A stretch of 64,000 nt of DNA from JABFRG01 sp038210445 (GCA_038210445.1 JBBQWQ010000022.1:62001-126000); one strand, 5' to 3'. Positions 17,120 through 27,899 are shown, counted from the stretch's first letter. Notes: generated from the sequence alone by a model not told the origin. Made by a program: numbers and translations.

Positions 17120-18027
17120 AAGAACACGCTCTCCCGTTCGCGCACGCCGCGATGCACCATCGCCTGCACGGTGGAGCGCACGCGCGCCACCTTCTCTTCG
17201 ATGACCGAGTCCTCGTCGTCGCAATCGCCGGCGAAGCGCATGGGCTCGCCGAAGTAGATTCGGTAGCGCACGGGCAAGGGCATAAAGCCCATGGGCAAAA
17301 GCATCTGCGGAATGAGGGGAAACGACGGCATGCGCAGGACCTTGGCGAGCGAGGCCAGATTCTTCACCGACACGTACTGCTCCTCCGCGCCGATGACCGC
17401 CACCGGCACGATGGGCGTATTCGTCTCCAGGGCCAGGCGCATGAACCCGAGGCCAAAGTCGGTGAGCTTGTAGCGCTGGTCGAAGGTCTTGGCGATGCCG
17501 CGCGACCCTTCGGGAAACACCAGCAAGGCCTCTTCGCGCTCGAGGAGCCGCTTGGCGTTCTCGGGCACGCCCACCACCTGGCCGACCCGCGAGAAGAGGA
17601 GCGAAACGAAGGGGAGGGTCTGCGACCACTTTTCGACCATGGCGCGCACGAAGCGCGGACGCTCCACGTCCATGAAGAGCGAGGCGCCGATGAGCGCGCC
17701 ATCGATGGGAATCTGCCCGGAGTGATTGGCCACGAACAGGACCCGCTTGTCCGGGACGTTCTCGGCGCCGAACACCTGGGTCCGGAAGTAGTGCCGGTGG
17801 AGCACCGCCACCGAGGCCAGCGCATACTTGGTCCAGTCCGGATCGAGGCCGAACGGATCGACCGACGCGGTGCCGAGCGCGAGGGGAACGCGGGCAAGGC
17901 GCGCGTTGAACTCCTCGCCCAGGCGATCGGTCATGAACGCGTCGACGCCATGCTTCGCGGTCTTCACCAGCGCGTGGAGAAGCCCGCCGACCTTGCGCGC
18001 GCTCTTGATGGTGAGAGACCGTTCCAC
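17116..18027 (-). CDS. PlsC-like lysophospholipid/glycerol acyltransferase
   Basis: 303-residue membrane-associated acyltransferase that would transfer an acyl chain to a glycerol or lysophospholipid hydroxyl. Motif I is NHSGQIPID, the variant with Pro before Asp seen in the LPLAT/MGAT-like branch. Motif III is FPEGSRG and motif IV is IVPVAVIG. The N-terminus is amphipathic and basic, suited to the membrane surface. It starts at GTG. The stop overlaps the TTG start of the SDR gene, so the two are coupled. I recall a similar acyltransferase/epimerase pairing in mycobacteria (Rv0501/Rv0502), from memory and unchecked. Substrate unknown. Confidence 0.88.
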   Translation of the reverse strand: MERSLTIKSARKVGGLLHALVKTAKHGVDAFMTDRLGEEFNARLARVPLALGTASVDPFGLDPDWTKYALASVAVLHRHYFRTQVFGAENVPDKRVLFVANHSGQIPIDGALIGASLFMDVERPRFVRAMVEKWSQTLPFVSLLFSRVGQVVGVPENAKRLLEREEALLVFPEGSRGIAKTFDQRYKLTDFGLGFMRLALETNTPIVPVAVIGAEEQYVSVKNLASLAKVLRMPSFPLIPQMLLPMGFMPLPVRYRIYFGEPMRFAGDCDDEDSVIEEKVARVRSTVQAMVHRGVRERESVFF

Positions 18028-18110
18028 GCCTCAACTTGTCGCTTCTCTCGGCGGCGCGGTCAAGCTACTCAAGACAAAGGCGGAAAGCCGGGGAATCCCC
18101 GGAGGCGACT

Positions 18111-19001
18111 ATGAATGCCCTTCTCGTGCCCTTGATCCGTCCGCCGGCGCTCCGGCCGGGCGACCGCGTGGTGGTGGTGGCGCCGTCGAGCCCATTTCCG
18201 CGCACCGAGCTCTTGGCAGGGCTCGCGTGGCTGCGCGATCGCTACGACGTGCGCATCGCCTCGGCGGCCTTCGCGCGCGAGGGCTTCTTGGCCGGGAGCG
18301 ACACGCGGCGCGCCAGCGAGCTGGGTGCGGCCATGGAGAGCCCGGACGTGAAGGCCATCGTCGCCGCGCGCGGGGGCTACGGCGTCACGCGCATTCTCGA
18401 GCGCTTGCCCTGGGCCGCCCTGCGCGCGAGCCCCAAGTGGCTGGTGGGCTTCTCCGACATCACAGCGCTGCATCTAGGGGCGCTCGGCGCGGGTGTGTGC
18501 AGTCTACATGCACCCAACGTGACCGGCTTGTGGCGCGCCTCGCCCGCCGACCGCCTGGCCTTCCTGCGCGGGCTGGAAGCGGCAGGGCCCATGGCGCCGC
18601 TCACCACGCTCGCTCCGGTGCGCGCGGGCGACGCCGAGGGCCGGGTGGTAGGAGGAAACCTTTCGCTCCTGGCCGCCATGGCGGCTTTGGGCCCGCTGCC
18701 CATCTGCGATGGCTCCGTCTGGCTGCTGGAAGACGTGACCGAGCGTCCGTACCGCATCGACCGCATGCTCACCGCGCTGGTGCCGTACCTGCGCCGCGCC
18801 GGGGCGGTGATCTTCGGAGACTTCGACAAGTGCGATCCGGGGCCGGACGGGGTGACGGTCGAAGAGGTGCTGCGCGAACGCGCCGGCGCATGGTCGGCCC
18901 CCACCTACGTGGGCGCGCCGTTCGGCCATGGGGCGCAGAATCGTGCGTTCGTGGTAGGGGCGCCGGCCGCGCTGCGCGCCGGCGTGCTCCACTTCTCCTA
19001 G
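18111..19001 (+). CDS. ldcA: LD-carboxypeptidase, S66 family (LdcA-like)
   Basis: 296-residue serine peptidase of family S66, which removes the terminal D-Ala from tetrapeptide muropeptides during peptidoglycan recycling. The catalytic triad can be placed: nucleophile Ser115 in VGFSDITALH, Glu207 in WLLEDVTERPYRIDR, and His273 in APFGHGAQNRAF. The N-terminal domain has VVVVAPSSP and AIVAARGGYGVTRIL, both typical of the family. The start ATG has GGAGG five bases upstream; a longer in-frame start at 18036 would lack a ribosome-binding site. There is no signal peptide, as expected for the cytoplasmic recycling enzyme. The gene is followed at once by a repeat element. Confidence 0.93.
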   Translation: MNALLVPLIRPPALRPGDRVVVVAPSSPFPRTELLAGLAWLRDRYDVRIASAAFAREGFLAGSDTRRASELGAAMESPDVKAIVAARGGYGVTRILERLPWAALRASPKWLVGFSDITALHLGALGAGVCSLHAPNVTGLWRASPADRLAFLRGLEAAGPMAPLTTLAPVRAGDAEGRVVGGNLSLLAAMAALGPLPICDGSVWLLEDVTERPYRIDRMLTALVPYLRRAGAVIFGDFDKCDPGPDGVTVEEVLRERAGAWSAPTYVGAPFGHGAQNRAFVVGAPAALRAGVLHFS

Positions 19002-19129
19002 GTGACTGGTGTTTTTCGTCAATACCTTCGGGTATGCCGGCGCCTCCCGTCCTCACGAACAGGAGTTCGTTCCGCGCGCTGCACCCAGCGACGCGCCTCC
19101 CTCGGTCTTGACGAAAAACACTCAGTCTC
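19002..19129. repeat. Structured intergenic repeat, copy A
   Basis: Outer arms GTTTTTCGTCAA (19011-19022) and TTGACGAAAAAC (19108-19119) pair perfectly and extend outward with few mismatches (GTGACTG / CAGTCTC). Inside are ATACC-TTCG-GGTAT, a perfect UUCG hairpin, then GCCGGCGCCTCCCGTCCTCACGA, then a CGCTG-CACC-CAGCG hairpin and CCTCCCTCGGTC. The interior is shared with copy B at 28.7 kb, but the arms are different. It starts directly after the ldcA stop. Confidence 0.75.
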
Positions 19130-19188
19130 CTGCTTGGCGCTTGTCAGCCGCCGTGCAGCCTCCCGGACCGGAAGAGCCACATAGCCGA

Positions 19189-19226
19189 CGAAAAACACCA
19201 GCCACCTAGGTGGCTGGGGTTTTTGG
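19189..19226. repeat. Palindromic hairpin shared by two repeat clusters
   Basis: A 20-base perfect palindrome (19198-19217, CCAGCCACCT and its complement) is flanked by AAAAACA on the left and GGTTTTTG on the right. The same hairpin with a slightly different centre occurs at 28886-28918. The A and T flanks would make a terminator in both directions. Confidence 0.6.
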
Positions 19227-19293
19227 CCGAACCCCGTGTTCACGGCAGGAGAGGGCGCTGCCCCCAGCGAACGCGCCTCCCTCGGTCTCCTGC
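19216..19293. repeat. Structured intergenic repeat, copy E (shortened)
   Basis: Begins GGGGTTTTTGGCCGAACCC, as copy B does, but lacks the TTCG hairpin and the CTCCCGTCCTCACG core. It keeps GTTCACGGCAGGAG, the CGCTG-CCCC-CAGCG hairpin, and AACGCGCCTCCCTCGGTCT. GCAGGAGA and TCTCCTGC are complementary. It looks like an internal-deletion variant. Confidence 0.55.
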
Positions 19294-19390
19294 TGGCTTG
19301 TGTCCGCGAGTCGCCCGGATGGGAGGAATCAGGCAGTCGCAGGAGCGCTCTTCACCTCGGTGCGTGAGCTTTTGGCTGAGGTGCGCGTGC

Positions 19391-19433
19391 AAACAAAAGC
19401 ACGCCGCGCACGTCCCGAAGGAGGTGCGCGGCG
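19391..19433 (-). terminator. Rho-independent terminator of the 1719-residue TPR gene
   Basis: Perfect 10-base stem CGCCGCGCAC (19402-19411) / GTGCGCGGCG (19424-19433) with a 12-base loop. On the minus strand it is followed by TGCTTTTGTTTGC. It lies 24 bases past the stop of the TPR gene. Confidence 0.75.
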
Positions 19434-19457
19434 CGGGATGCCAGCTCGGCGGGGCGC

Positions 19458-22400
19458 TTAGGTCGCGCCGTCTTCTTCGATCTCGACCAGCTCGGCGAGA
19501 TCGTCGGCGTCGATGACCTCTTCCTTGTCGCTCTTGTCGTGATTGCCGTTCTTGTCGTGCTTGCCGTTGGTCTCGGGCATCTCCGGGCCCCCGAGCTTCT
19601 CGAGCGACATGGCGATTTCCTCGTCGAGGATGTTGGAGATGCCCGCAGGCTTGGCCGGCGCGGCGGTCTTCGGCGTGTCGAGCTTCACCGACGTGAGCGG
19701 CGGGGGAACGCTCTTCGGCGGCGGCGGCGGCGGCGGCGCGGTGGGCTTGGGCTCCTCGGAACGGGTCTGCTCCAGGGCGTCGAGCGCCGCGAGCCCCGGG
19801 TCCGGAACACCGCCGATCAGGCTGGAGAGATCCTCGGTGGCGGTCAGGGTGTCGCTCTTGCGCTCGACCGTCGGCTCCGCTTTGTGGTCGATGGTGCGGT
19901 CCTTCTTGTCGAAGGACACCGACGCGCTCGCGAGGGTGGGAGGATCGTCGACCGCCGCGCGGGAAGCCGGCTTGGGTTCGGCCTTCGTCGGCTCGACCTT
20001 GGCTTCTGACTTGGCGGGCTCGGCCTTCGTCGGCTCGACTTTGACTTCTGCCTTGGCGGGCGCCGGGGGCGGCACCGACACCGCGGCCGGAGGCGGCGGA
20101 AGGTAGGCTTCGGTGTTGGCGGTGGCCGCCACCTTCTTGAGCTCGCCCTTCTTGGCGCGCTCGAGACCCGAGGTGGCTTCCGCGTCGCCAGCCTTCATGC
20201 GAAGCACGCGGCGCCAGGCGTCGGCCGACTCGCGCGGATCGTGGAGCTGCTCTTCCCAGAGGCGCGCCACCTTGCGGGCGAGCTCGGCCCGGTGGGCCAC
20301 GTCTTTGCCGCGGAGGATCTGATCCTCGTAGAGCTGCACCAGTCCCTTGAAGTCGGCGAGATCGAGGAGAAGCCGCGCGAGCTCCTCGGTGACCTTGTGC
20401 TCCGCGGGGCTCAGATCGTGGAGCTTCTTCAGGTCGGCGGCGGCGCCGGCCTTGTCGACCAGCTGATCGCGACGAAGCTTGGCCCGCCGCGAGAGGAGCT
20501 GGCGCACCAGCGGGCCGTCGAAGACTTCGTTGAGCGCGTGCGAGAGGGCGGCCTCGGTGCGTCGCGGATCGCTCACTTCGAGGCCGAGCTTCTCGAGCTC
20601 GTCGATGGTGTTGGTATCGACCAGAGCCACCAGCGAGTCGCCCAGCCAGCGGAAGGCCTGATCGACGTCGTTGAGGTCCTTGTGGGCCATCTGCGCCGCA
20701 CGTCGGAGCAGCGCGCCGCGGGCCTTGCCGCCATCGCGGGCCCCGTGTCCACCCGCGGCCATGGCGTTGGCGAGAGCTCGGCGGAGGCGATCGCCGCCCA
20801 CCTGCTGATCGCCTTCTTTGGAGGTGGACTCCAGGTGCGAAAGGGTTTCGTCGCTGGGCGCGCCGGCCAGGGCCAGCTCGTAGAACCCGCGCGCTCGGTC
20901 TGGTTGCCCACGCGAACCGGCAATCTGCGCGGCCCGAGCCAGGGCGCGCACGCGATCTTGTGCGCCCTTGGAGCGGGCGATCTGTCGCTCGTACAGATCG
21001 ACCACGTCGCCCGGCTTCTGCGCCAGGCGCGCGAGGCGCTCCAGGAGCGGTTCGGCTTCATTCGGCGCGATGCCCGAGAGGCCTTCTTCGCCGTGCTGGA
21101 TGCAGTCGTCCGACGAGACGCCAGCCTTGGCTTTGACCTCGGCCTGGCGCACCAGCTCGTGCGCGCGCTCGGCGCCGGTGGATTCTCGCGCGAGCATATC
21201 GTGGGCCACGGTGAGGGCGTCCTGATCGCCGGTCTTCACGGCCAACTGCTCCAGGCCACGGGCGAGATCCTTGTCGGCGCCCTTGGTGCGCACCAGCTCA
21301 ATGGCCACCCGCACGGCGTCCTGATCGCGGCCCACCTCGGCGAAGCGATCGAACGCGCTGCGGAGGGCCTGCGTGCGCTCACCGTTGTGCCGGGCGTCAA
21401 ACCACCAATCGACCAGCTTCTGGGCGACGACGCCCTTCCAGCCCAGGCGATCGCCGAGGTCGACGTAGGCATTGCGCACGTCGGCGTTGCCTTGGTCGGC
21501 GAACTCGGTGAGCGCTGCGAGCGCTTCGTCGCCGCGGTCGAGCTTGTCGGCCAGAATGCGCGCGAGCTTCATGGTCATCTGGGCGGCTTCGTCTTCGTCG
21601 CCCTCGATTTCGATGCGCTCGGCGAGGAGCTCGGCCACGCGGTCCCACTGCTCGGTGCGCTCGCAAAGCTCGCAGAGGCGGGTGAGTGCGTCGAAGTCTT
21701 CGAGGTCGGCCTTGCGGACGATGTCGAGGGCGCGAATGGCGCTCTTGGGGTCGTCGAGCTGCTCGTAGAGGCGCGCCAGGCGGCTGGCGATCTGCCCGCG
21801 CTCCTGGGCGTCGGCGAGCAGCTTGAGCTCTCGCTCGAGGGCGTCTGTCGCTGCCAAGAATTCGCCGCGGTTCTCCTGGAGATCGGCGATGGCCTGGAGC
21901 GCCGGCCGACAGGTGGGGTCGAGCTCGTCAAGGATCTCCTCGTAGCGCGAGAGCGCGGTGTCGACGTCGCCCACACCTTCGGCGAGGAGCTCGGCTTCGC
22001 GGAGCGCGACCCGCGACTTTTCCGCCTTGTCGACGGTGGTCTGGGCCAGGCGGCGAAGGAGCGTGGTGGCTTCGGTGTGGTCCTCGCGCTCGACCGCGTC
22101 GTCGATGAGCTTCTCCAGGGCCTCCTTGTCGTCGCCGTCTTCCAGGACCTTGAGCCACAGCTCGCGGGCGATCTCGCGATCGCGGAGCTTGCTCGAGGCG
22201 AGCATGGCCGCTTGCCGGCGGGTGTAGACGCGCTTCAGGCGGTCGACCAGGCGATCGCCGCGGCGGGTGAGGAACTGCACCAGCCGATCGGTCTGATCGG
22301 CGCGGGTGAAGCGCTCGGTGAGCTGGTCGGCGTAGTTGTCGTTGAGCGGGTCGAGATCGGTGGCCTTCTCGAGCTTCTCGAGGGCACCTTCGTTGTCGCC

Positions 22401-24617
22401 GGCGCGCGTGAGGTAGTCGGACGCCTTGGAGAGGTAAAGCGCCTCTTGCTTGGCGTCGCTCGTGAGCTGGCCGCGCTGCGAAGCCGCATTGGCGGCCTTG
22501 GACCACTGCTCGGAGCTCGAGAACAGGCGCTCGGCTTCCTCCCAGAGGCGCCCGTTGCGCAGGGCGTCGGCCGCTTCTGCGAACGAGTCGCCGGCCGCCA
22601 CGAGCTCGCCGATTTGTTCGCGAATCTGCGCGAGGCGCTCCAGCAGGTTGCCGCGGGCGATGGGGTCTTCCACACCAGGCGCGTGATCCGAGAGCATCTG
22701 CGCGGCGAGGTCGAGGCGCTCGGCGCGCTCGTAGAGCTTGGCGGCGGTGGCCACTGGCACTTCCGACTCCGGCGTGAGGCGCGCGATGCGGGCCCACGCT
22801 TCGGCGGCGCCGACCAGGTCCTTGCGCTTCTCTTCTTGCAGCCGCGCGAGCTTCTTCTCGAGGGAGATTTTGGTCTCCACGTCGGCCTCGACAGTGGCCT
22901 CCTGCTCGAGGAGGTTCGCGAGATCGTCCCAGCGCTGCGAGCGCTCGAGGAGCCGGGTGAGGGCGTTGCGCGCGCTCTCGTCGGAGCGGTCGAGGGCGAT
23001 GAGCTGACGCCATGCGCTGATGGCGCCGTCGATGTCGCGCAGGTTGCCTTCGCAGAGGCCGGCCACTTCGCGCAGGCGCTCCTTCTTGGAGTCGATGGAC
23101 TCGCGGGTGCCAAGGGCGCGCACGCTGGCGAGGAGCACGTCTTTCAGCTGCTGGTAGTCGCGCTTGCTCCGGAGGTAGTCTTCCACCCAGGCGATGGCCT
23201 CGGCGTGCGCGGGGTCGCTCTCGAGGACCTCCTTGTACTTGAGGAGCGCCTCGGGCTTCTTGCCCTTGCCCGCGAGCATCTGCGCGGCGTCGAGGATGCC
23301 CTGAAGGCGATCCGGCGGAATGTTCGAGGGCCGCTTCGGCACCAAGGGCTCGCCCGCTTCGTGGGCGAAGATGGCGAGCGGATCTTCCTTCTGCTTCACC
23401 CGCGGCTCGTCGCGCCTGTTCTCGGGAGCGCGCTCCTGCACCTGGACGGTCTGCTGGGGGCGGCTCGGCGTCACGTCGGCGGGCGCGCGCTTCTCGGTCT
23501 TGGGGGCAGCCTCGGTCTTGGGGGCAGGGGAATGCACCGAAGGCCGACGGACCTCGGTGGCGGCGGTGGCTTCGCCGCTGGGGCCCGCCACTTCGCGCGC
23601 TTCGGCGGCGTGGTTGCCGTTGGGGTTTGCCTCGAGGTAGGCGCGGTAGCGGGTCTCGAGCTCGTCGCTCTTGCCCTGGCCATCGGCGAACTTCGCGAAC
23701 GCGCCCATGGCGCGATCGTCGCCAGCGTCGATGTCGAGCGCCGCCGATGCGTACGCGAACCCATGCTCACCGTCGTACTCTTCGGCCAGGTTGCCGAGGT
23801 ACAGAACGGCGCGCGCGCGCTCGTCGGAAGGCACGGTCTCGCCGGCCTGAACCCGCTCTAGCACCGAGGAGGCGAACTCCTGGCGAAGGGCAGGGTCGTC
23901 GGGGTTGGCTTCGAGCGCGGTCAGGAGCGTCTTGGTGGCGCCGCGGGCGTCGCCGGCCAGTTTGCGCGTCTCGGCTTCGTCGCGCAGGAGCGCCAGGCGA
24001 CGCTCCGGGTCCGCTTCGATGGCGAGCTCGGCGGCGTAGAGCGGTACCGCTTCTTCGTGCTGGCCCGCGGCCTTCAGGAGCTCACGCGCGCTGTAGATGG
24101 CGTAAGCGCTCGAGGGGTCGAGCTCGGCCGCACGCTTGAATTGATCGATGGCTTTCCGCGGCTGCGAAAGCGGCGGTTCGCTCCAGAGGCGCGCCATCTC
24201 TTCGTGCATGCCCGCGAGCTCGTTGCGCAGATCGCGATCGTCGCCCACCATCGGGGCGAGAGCCTTGGCGCGGCGATCGAGGAGCGCCACCAGCGCCTTG
24301 TTATCGCCTTTTTCGCGGTAGAGCGCGCCCAGGCGATCGGAAGAAACCCGATGCGTGGGATCGCGATCGATGGCGGTCATGAGCAGCCGCGCGGCGCGAT
24401 GCGCGTCCGACAGCGTCGTCATCCACACGTTGGCAGCCTCGCTCAGCCAATGCGCTGCGTAGGCCGGGTCGCGGGAGTCGGTGCCGACGCGCTCCAGGAG
24501 CATTGCATAGCTCTTGGGGTCGTTTTCACCGGACTGGTGGGCATAGGCGAGCGCGTCTTCGTCGTGGGGATCGTTGACGAGGCGCTGCACCAAATCTTCG
24601 AGTTCTCTCGCGTCCAT
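19458..24617 (-). CDS. Giant tetratricopeptide-repeat protein (1719 residues)
   Basis: Soluble helical-repeat protein, probably a scaffold. No signal peptide or membrane segment is seen. TPR-like units run from residue 1 to about 340 and again from about 440 to 1450, often with the pattern 'A-W-x-x-L-x-x-L-x-P-x-x' and long charged helices. A Pro/Thr/Lys-rich linker (about 345-430, PAPKTEAAPKTEKRAP) separates the two. The last 250 residues are low complexity: repeats of KVEPTKAEPAK, a run of eight Pro, and an acidic tail EVIDADDLAELVEIEEDG. The ATG gives a sensible N-terminus (MDARELEDLVQRLVNDPHDEDAL). The gene lies 73 bases after a Ser/Thr kinase gene on the same strand, so the kinase may phosphorylate it or be organised by it. 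Molecular function unknown. Confidence 0.85.
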   Translation of the reverse strand: MDARELEDLVQRLVNDPHDEDALAYAHQSGENDPKSYAMLLERVGTDSRDPAYAAHWLSEAANVWMTTLSDAHRAARLLMTAIDRDPTHRVSSDRLGALYREKGDNKALVALLDRRAKALAPMVGDDRDLRNELAGMHEEMARLWSEPPLSQPRKAIDQFKRAAELDPSSAYAIYSARELLKAAGQHEEAVPLYAAELAIEADPERRLALLRDEAETRKLAGDARGATKTLLTALEANPDDPALRQEFASSVLERVQAGETVPSDERARAVLYLGNLAEEYDGEHGFAYASAALDIDAGDDRAMGAFAKFADGQGKSDELETRYRAYLEANPNGNHAAEAREVAGPSGEATAATEVRRPSVHSPAPKTEAAPKTEKRAPADVTPSRPQQTVQVQERAPENRRDEPRVKQKEDPLAIFAHEAGEPLVPKRPSNIPPDRLQGILDAAQMLAGKGKKPEALLKYKEVLESDPAHAEAIAWVEDYLRSKRDYQQLKDVLLASVRALGTRESIDSKKERLREVAGLCEGNLRDIDGAISAWRQLIALDRSDESARNALTRLLERSQRWDDLANLLEQEATVEADVETKISLEKKLARLQEEKRKDLVGAAEAWARIARLTPESEVPVATAAKLYERAERLDLAAQMLSDHAPGVEDPIARGNLLERLAQIREQIGELVAAGDSFAEAADALRNGRLWEEAERLFSSSEQWSKAANAASQRGQLTSDAKQEALYLSKASDYLTRAGDNEGALEKLEKATDLDPLNDNYADQLTERFTRADQTDRLVQFLTRRGDRLVDRLKRVYTRRQAAMLASSKLRDREIARELWLKVLEDGDDKEALEKLIDDAVEREDHTEATTLLRRLAQTTVDKAEKSRVALREAELLAEGVGDVDTALSRYEEILDELDPTCRPALQAIADLQENRGEFLAATDALERELKLLADAQERGQIASRLARLYEQLDDPKSAIRALDIVRKADLEDFDALTRLCELCERTEQWDRVAELLAERIEIEGDEDEAAQMTMKLARILADKLDRGDEALAALTEFADQGNADVRNAYVDLGDRLGWKGVVAQKLVDWWFDARHNGERTQALRSAFDRFAEVGRDQDAVRVAIELVRTKGADKDLARGLEQLAVKTGDQDALTVAHDMLARESTGAERAHELVRQAEVKAKAGVSSDDCIQHGEEGLSGIAPNEAEPLLERLARLAQKPGDVVDLYERQIARSKGAQDRVRALARAAQIAGSRGQPDRARGFYELALAGAPSDETLSHLESTSKEGDQQVGGDRLRRALANAMAAGGHGARDGGKARGALLRRAAQMAHKDLNDVDQAFRWLGDSLVALVDTNTIDELEKLGLEVSDPRRTEAALSHALNEVFDGPLVRQLLSRRAKLRRDQLVDKAGAAADLKKLHDLSPAEHKVTEELARLLLDLADFKGLVQLYEDQILRGKDVAHRAELARKVARLWEEQLHDPRESADAWRRVLRMKAGDAEATSGLERAKKGELKKVAATANTEAYLPPPPAAVSVPPPAPAKAEVKVEPTKAEPAKSEAKVEPTKAEPKPASRAAVDDPPTLASASVSFDKKDRTIDHKAEPTVERKSDTLTATEDLSSLIGGVPDPGLAALDALEQTRSEEPKPTAPPPPPPPKSVPPPLTSVKLDTPKTAAPAKPAGISNILDEEIAMSLEKLGGPEMPETNGKHDKNGNHDKSDKEEVIDADDLAELVEIEEDGAT

Positions 24618-24690
24618 GGGCGCGAAACGCTACACGGCTTTTGCCGCGCGAACAACGGGTCTGCCAGGCAAAGCGCCTGGGTCCCGGTCG

Positions 24691-26190
<1,500 letters not shown>

Positions 26191-26279
26191 GGACCTTCCG
26201 ATGGTCGCACGATGCGCAGAAGGCGCAAGAGCGGAGTGGCCTGATACCATGGCTTTCCTGGCGGGAAGCCACGAAATGG

Positions 26280-27146
26280 TCAGTGGGGCGCCGCCAGCGG
26301 GAGGACGTTCCGGGGATCGCACACGATGGTGACCCAGTCGGCCAGCACCATGCCCGGCCCCGACGTGCGAATGGCGGCGGCCGCGTCGACCCCGTCGCGG
26401 ACCCGGCGAATCTCCAGGTGAAGATGCACGAGCTCCGGCGACCCGGTGTCGCCGACGTTGCCCACGAGCGCCCCCTCGGGCACGTGCTGGCCCACGGAGA
26501 GGCCCGGCGCAATGGCGTCCAAGTGACCAAAAAGAATCAGGTAATCTCGCATGGCCCCGGCCTCGCGCAGGGTGCTCTTGAGGACCACCGTGGTGCCGAA
26601 CAGTGGGCCGGCGTAGACCACCTCGGCATCGCCCTGCTGGTGCTCGAGTGGCACATTATGAATGGGGGTGCCACGAAGCTCGGGGATGTCGAGGCCCCCG
26701 TGACCGATGGCCCGGAGCCGTGCGCCGCGGCGCTGCCACTGGTCTGGCTGGTCGAGATCGTAGCCGCTGATGACGTAGCGCCCGCCGCTCATGCCGGGCG
26801 GCACTGGAAAGCGGTAGAGATCGTAATTTTCCGGTCGCTCCGGTCGCCGGGGGATCTGCTCGTAGGTGCGCCAGGCGCCGGTCCGTTCCCGGTGCGCGTT
26901 CTCCCGCGCCAGGGCCGCCGGTCCTTCCTCGTCATCTCGTGGAATATGCACGCAAATGTCGTCGTCGGGGAGGCTCCCCGGTCCGCATCGGGGCCCCGCC
27001 GCCGTGGCGGCCGCAGGACCCACACGGCCCGAAGCAAGAGAAGCCTCGAGACCGCTGCTCGCGAGCACGCAAACGCCGGCACCGATGATCGCCAGCGCCC
27101 GCAGCATGGGCGAGCGCAGCAGGGCAGAGCTGCGCCCCGCGCGCAT
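26280..27146 (-). CDS. M23 (LytM-like) metallopeptidase, membrane-anchored or secreted
   Basis: 288-residue protein with one hydrophobic segment near residues 14-32 (signal anchor or uncleaved signal). The C-terminal LytM domain has a complete zinc site: GHGGLDIPELRGTPI (His149, Asp153) and VHLHLEIRR (His241, His243). GDTGSPELVH in between is the usual loop. It would cleave peptidoglycan peptide bridges in the periplasm. ATG at 27146 is chosen; GTG at 27206 or 27209 would add a Pro-rich cytoplasmic tail and cannot be excluded. The gene leads the run M23, kinase, TPR, and is divergent from the HEAT gene at 27267. The context suggests cell-wall remodelling under kinase control, which is inference. 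Confidence 0.88.
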   Translation of the reverse strand: MRAGRSSALLRSPMLRALAIIGAGVCVLASSGLEASLASGRVGPAAATAAGPRCGPGSLPDDDICVHIPRDDEEGPAALARENAHRERTGAWRTYEQIPRRPERPENYDLYRFPVPPGMSGGRYVISGYDLDQPDQWQRRGARLRAIGHGGLDIPELRGTPIHNVPLEHQQGDAEVVYAGPLFGTTVVLKSTLREAGAMRDYLILFGHLDAIAPGLSVGQHVPEGALVGNVGDTGSPELVHLHLEIRRVRDGVDAAAAIRTSGPGMVLADWVTIVCDPRNVLPLAAPH

Positions 27147-27266
27147 CGACGGCGGCGCCTCGGCCGGCGGGCCTTCCGGGGGGCGCGGCGGGGGCGCAGG
27201 GATCACCACCGCAGAGTACCGATTTGGGCCACCGAAGGCGAGCGGGTACGGTAGAAGGAGGCGCCC

Positions 27267-27899
27267 ATGGCCGAGACAGAACAACTGAGTCGCCTCTTCG
27301 ATGCCGAGCGCACCGCTCGTAACCTTCACCGGAGCCTCGCGGCGCTGGGCGCCGGGGAGCTCGTGTCGCTCCTGCGCACGGCGTTTGCCGACGCGCAGAA
27401 ACAAGAGCCGGAGGAAGCCGCGCTGCGGTACGTGCGCATTGCGCCGCTGCTCCAGGGAGCCCAGGGGCCCGAAGCGGTGGACCTCCTCATCGACATTCTC
27501 GGCATCGATCTGCCGGAGGCCCGCCTGGCGGCGGGCGAGTCGCTGGAAGGCGTCGCGTTCGAGCGCTTCAAGGAAGTGGCGCTCGGCGTGGAGCGCGCTT
27601 TCGGGCGCCTGCCGGAAGACAGCCCGGCGCTTACCGAGCTGCCGTACCTGCTGGCCGAGGTCGCGGAGCCCGGCTGCGTGAAGCTCCTCGGGCGGTTCCT
27701 CAAGGCGGGCCGCGCCGAAGTGGTGGCCTCGGCCATCGAAGCGCTGGTGGAGATGGGCGACCCCACGGCGATCCCTCTGCTCGAGCCGCTGGCCGGCGAC
27801 GCGCGCCGGGTCGAGCTCGACGACGAAGACGACGACGTCACCATCGGGGCCCTCGCCACCGAAGCCTGCGACCTGCTGCACGAGGAAGAAGAGGAGTGA
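27267..27899 (+). CDS. Small HEAT-repeat protein with acidic tail
   Basis: 210-residue cytoplasmic protein. It begins with a helical region (LSRLFDAERTARNLHRSLAALGAGEL), followed by HEAT-like helix pairs (PEAVDLLIDILGIDLPEARLAAGESLEG, VASAIEALVEMGDPTAIPLLEPL). It ends in acid-rich stretches (ELDDEDDDV and HEEEEE). AAGGAGG lies eight bases before the ATG, one of the best ribosome-binding sites in the window. Its stop overlaps the GTG of a methyltransferase-like gene (GTGA). No enzymatic motif; likely a protein-binding adaptor. I cannot name the family. Confidence 0.8.
   Translation: MAETEQLSRLFDAERTARNLHRSLAALGAGELVSLLRTAFADAQKQEPEEAALRYVRIAPLLQGAQGPEAVDLLIDILGIDLPEARLAAGESLEGVAFERFKEVALGVERAFGRLPEDSPALTELPYLLAEVAEPGCVKLLGRFLKAGRAEVVASAIEALVEMGDPTAIPLLEPLAGDARRVELDDEDDDVTIGALATEACDLLHEEEEE

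Noticed and set aside
19002..19460. Repeat cluster as an insertion sequence or integron
   Set aside because: No transposase or integrase frame is present, copies are about 100-130 bases, and no target duplications were seen.
20241..23861. 1206-codon open frame opposite the giant TPR gene
   Set aside because: Long antisense frames are expected where GC-rich codons leave few stops; the product is repetitive Leu/Gly/Ala/Glu sequence with no family match, and it lies wholly inside a clear coding frame.
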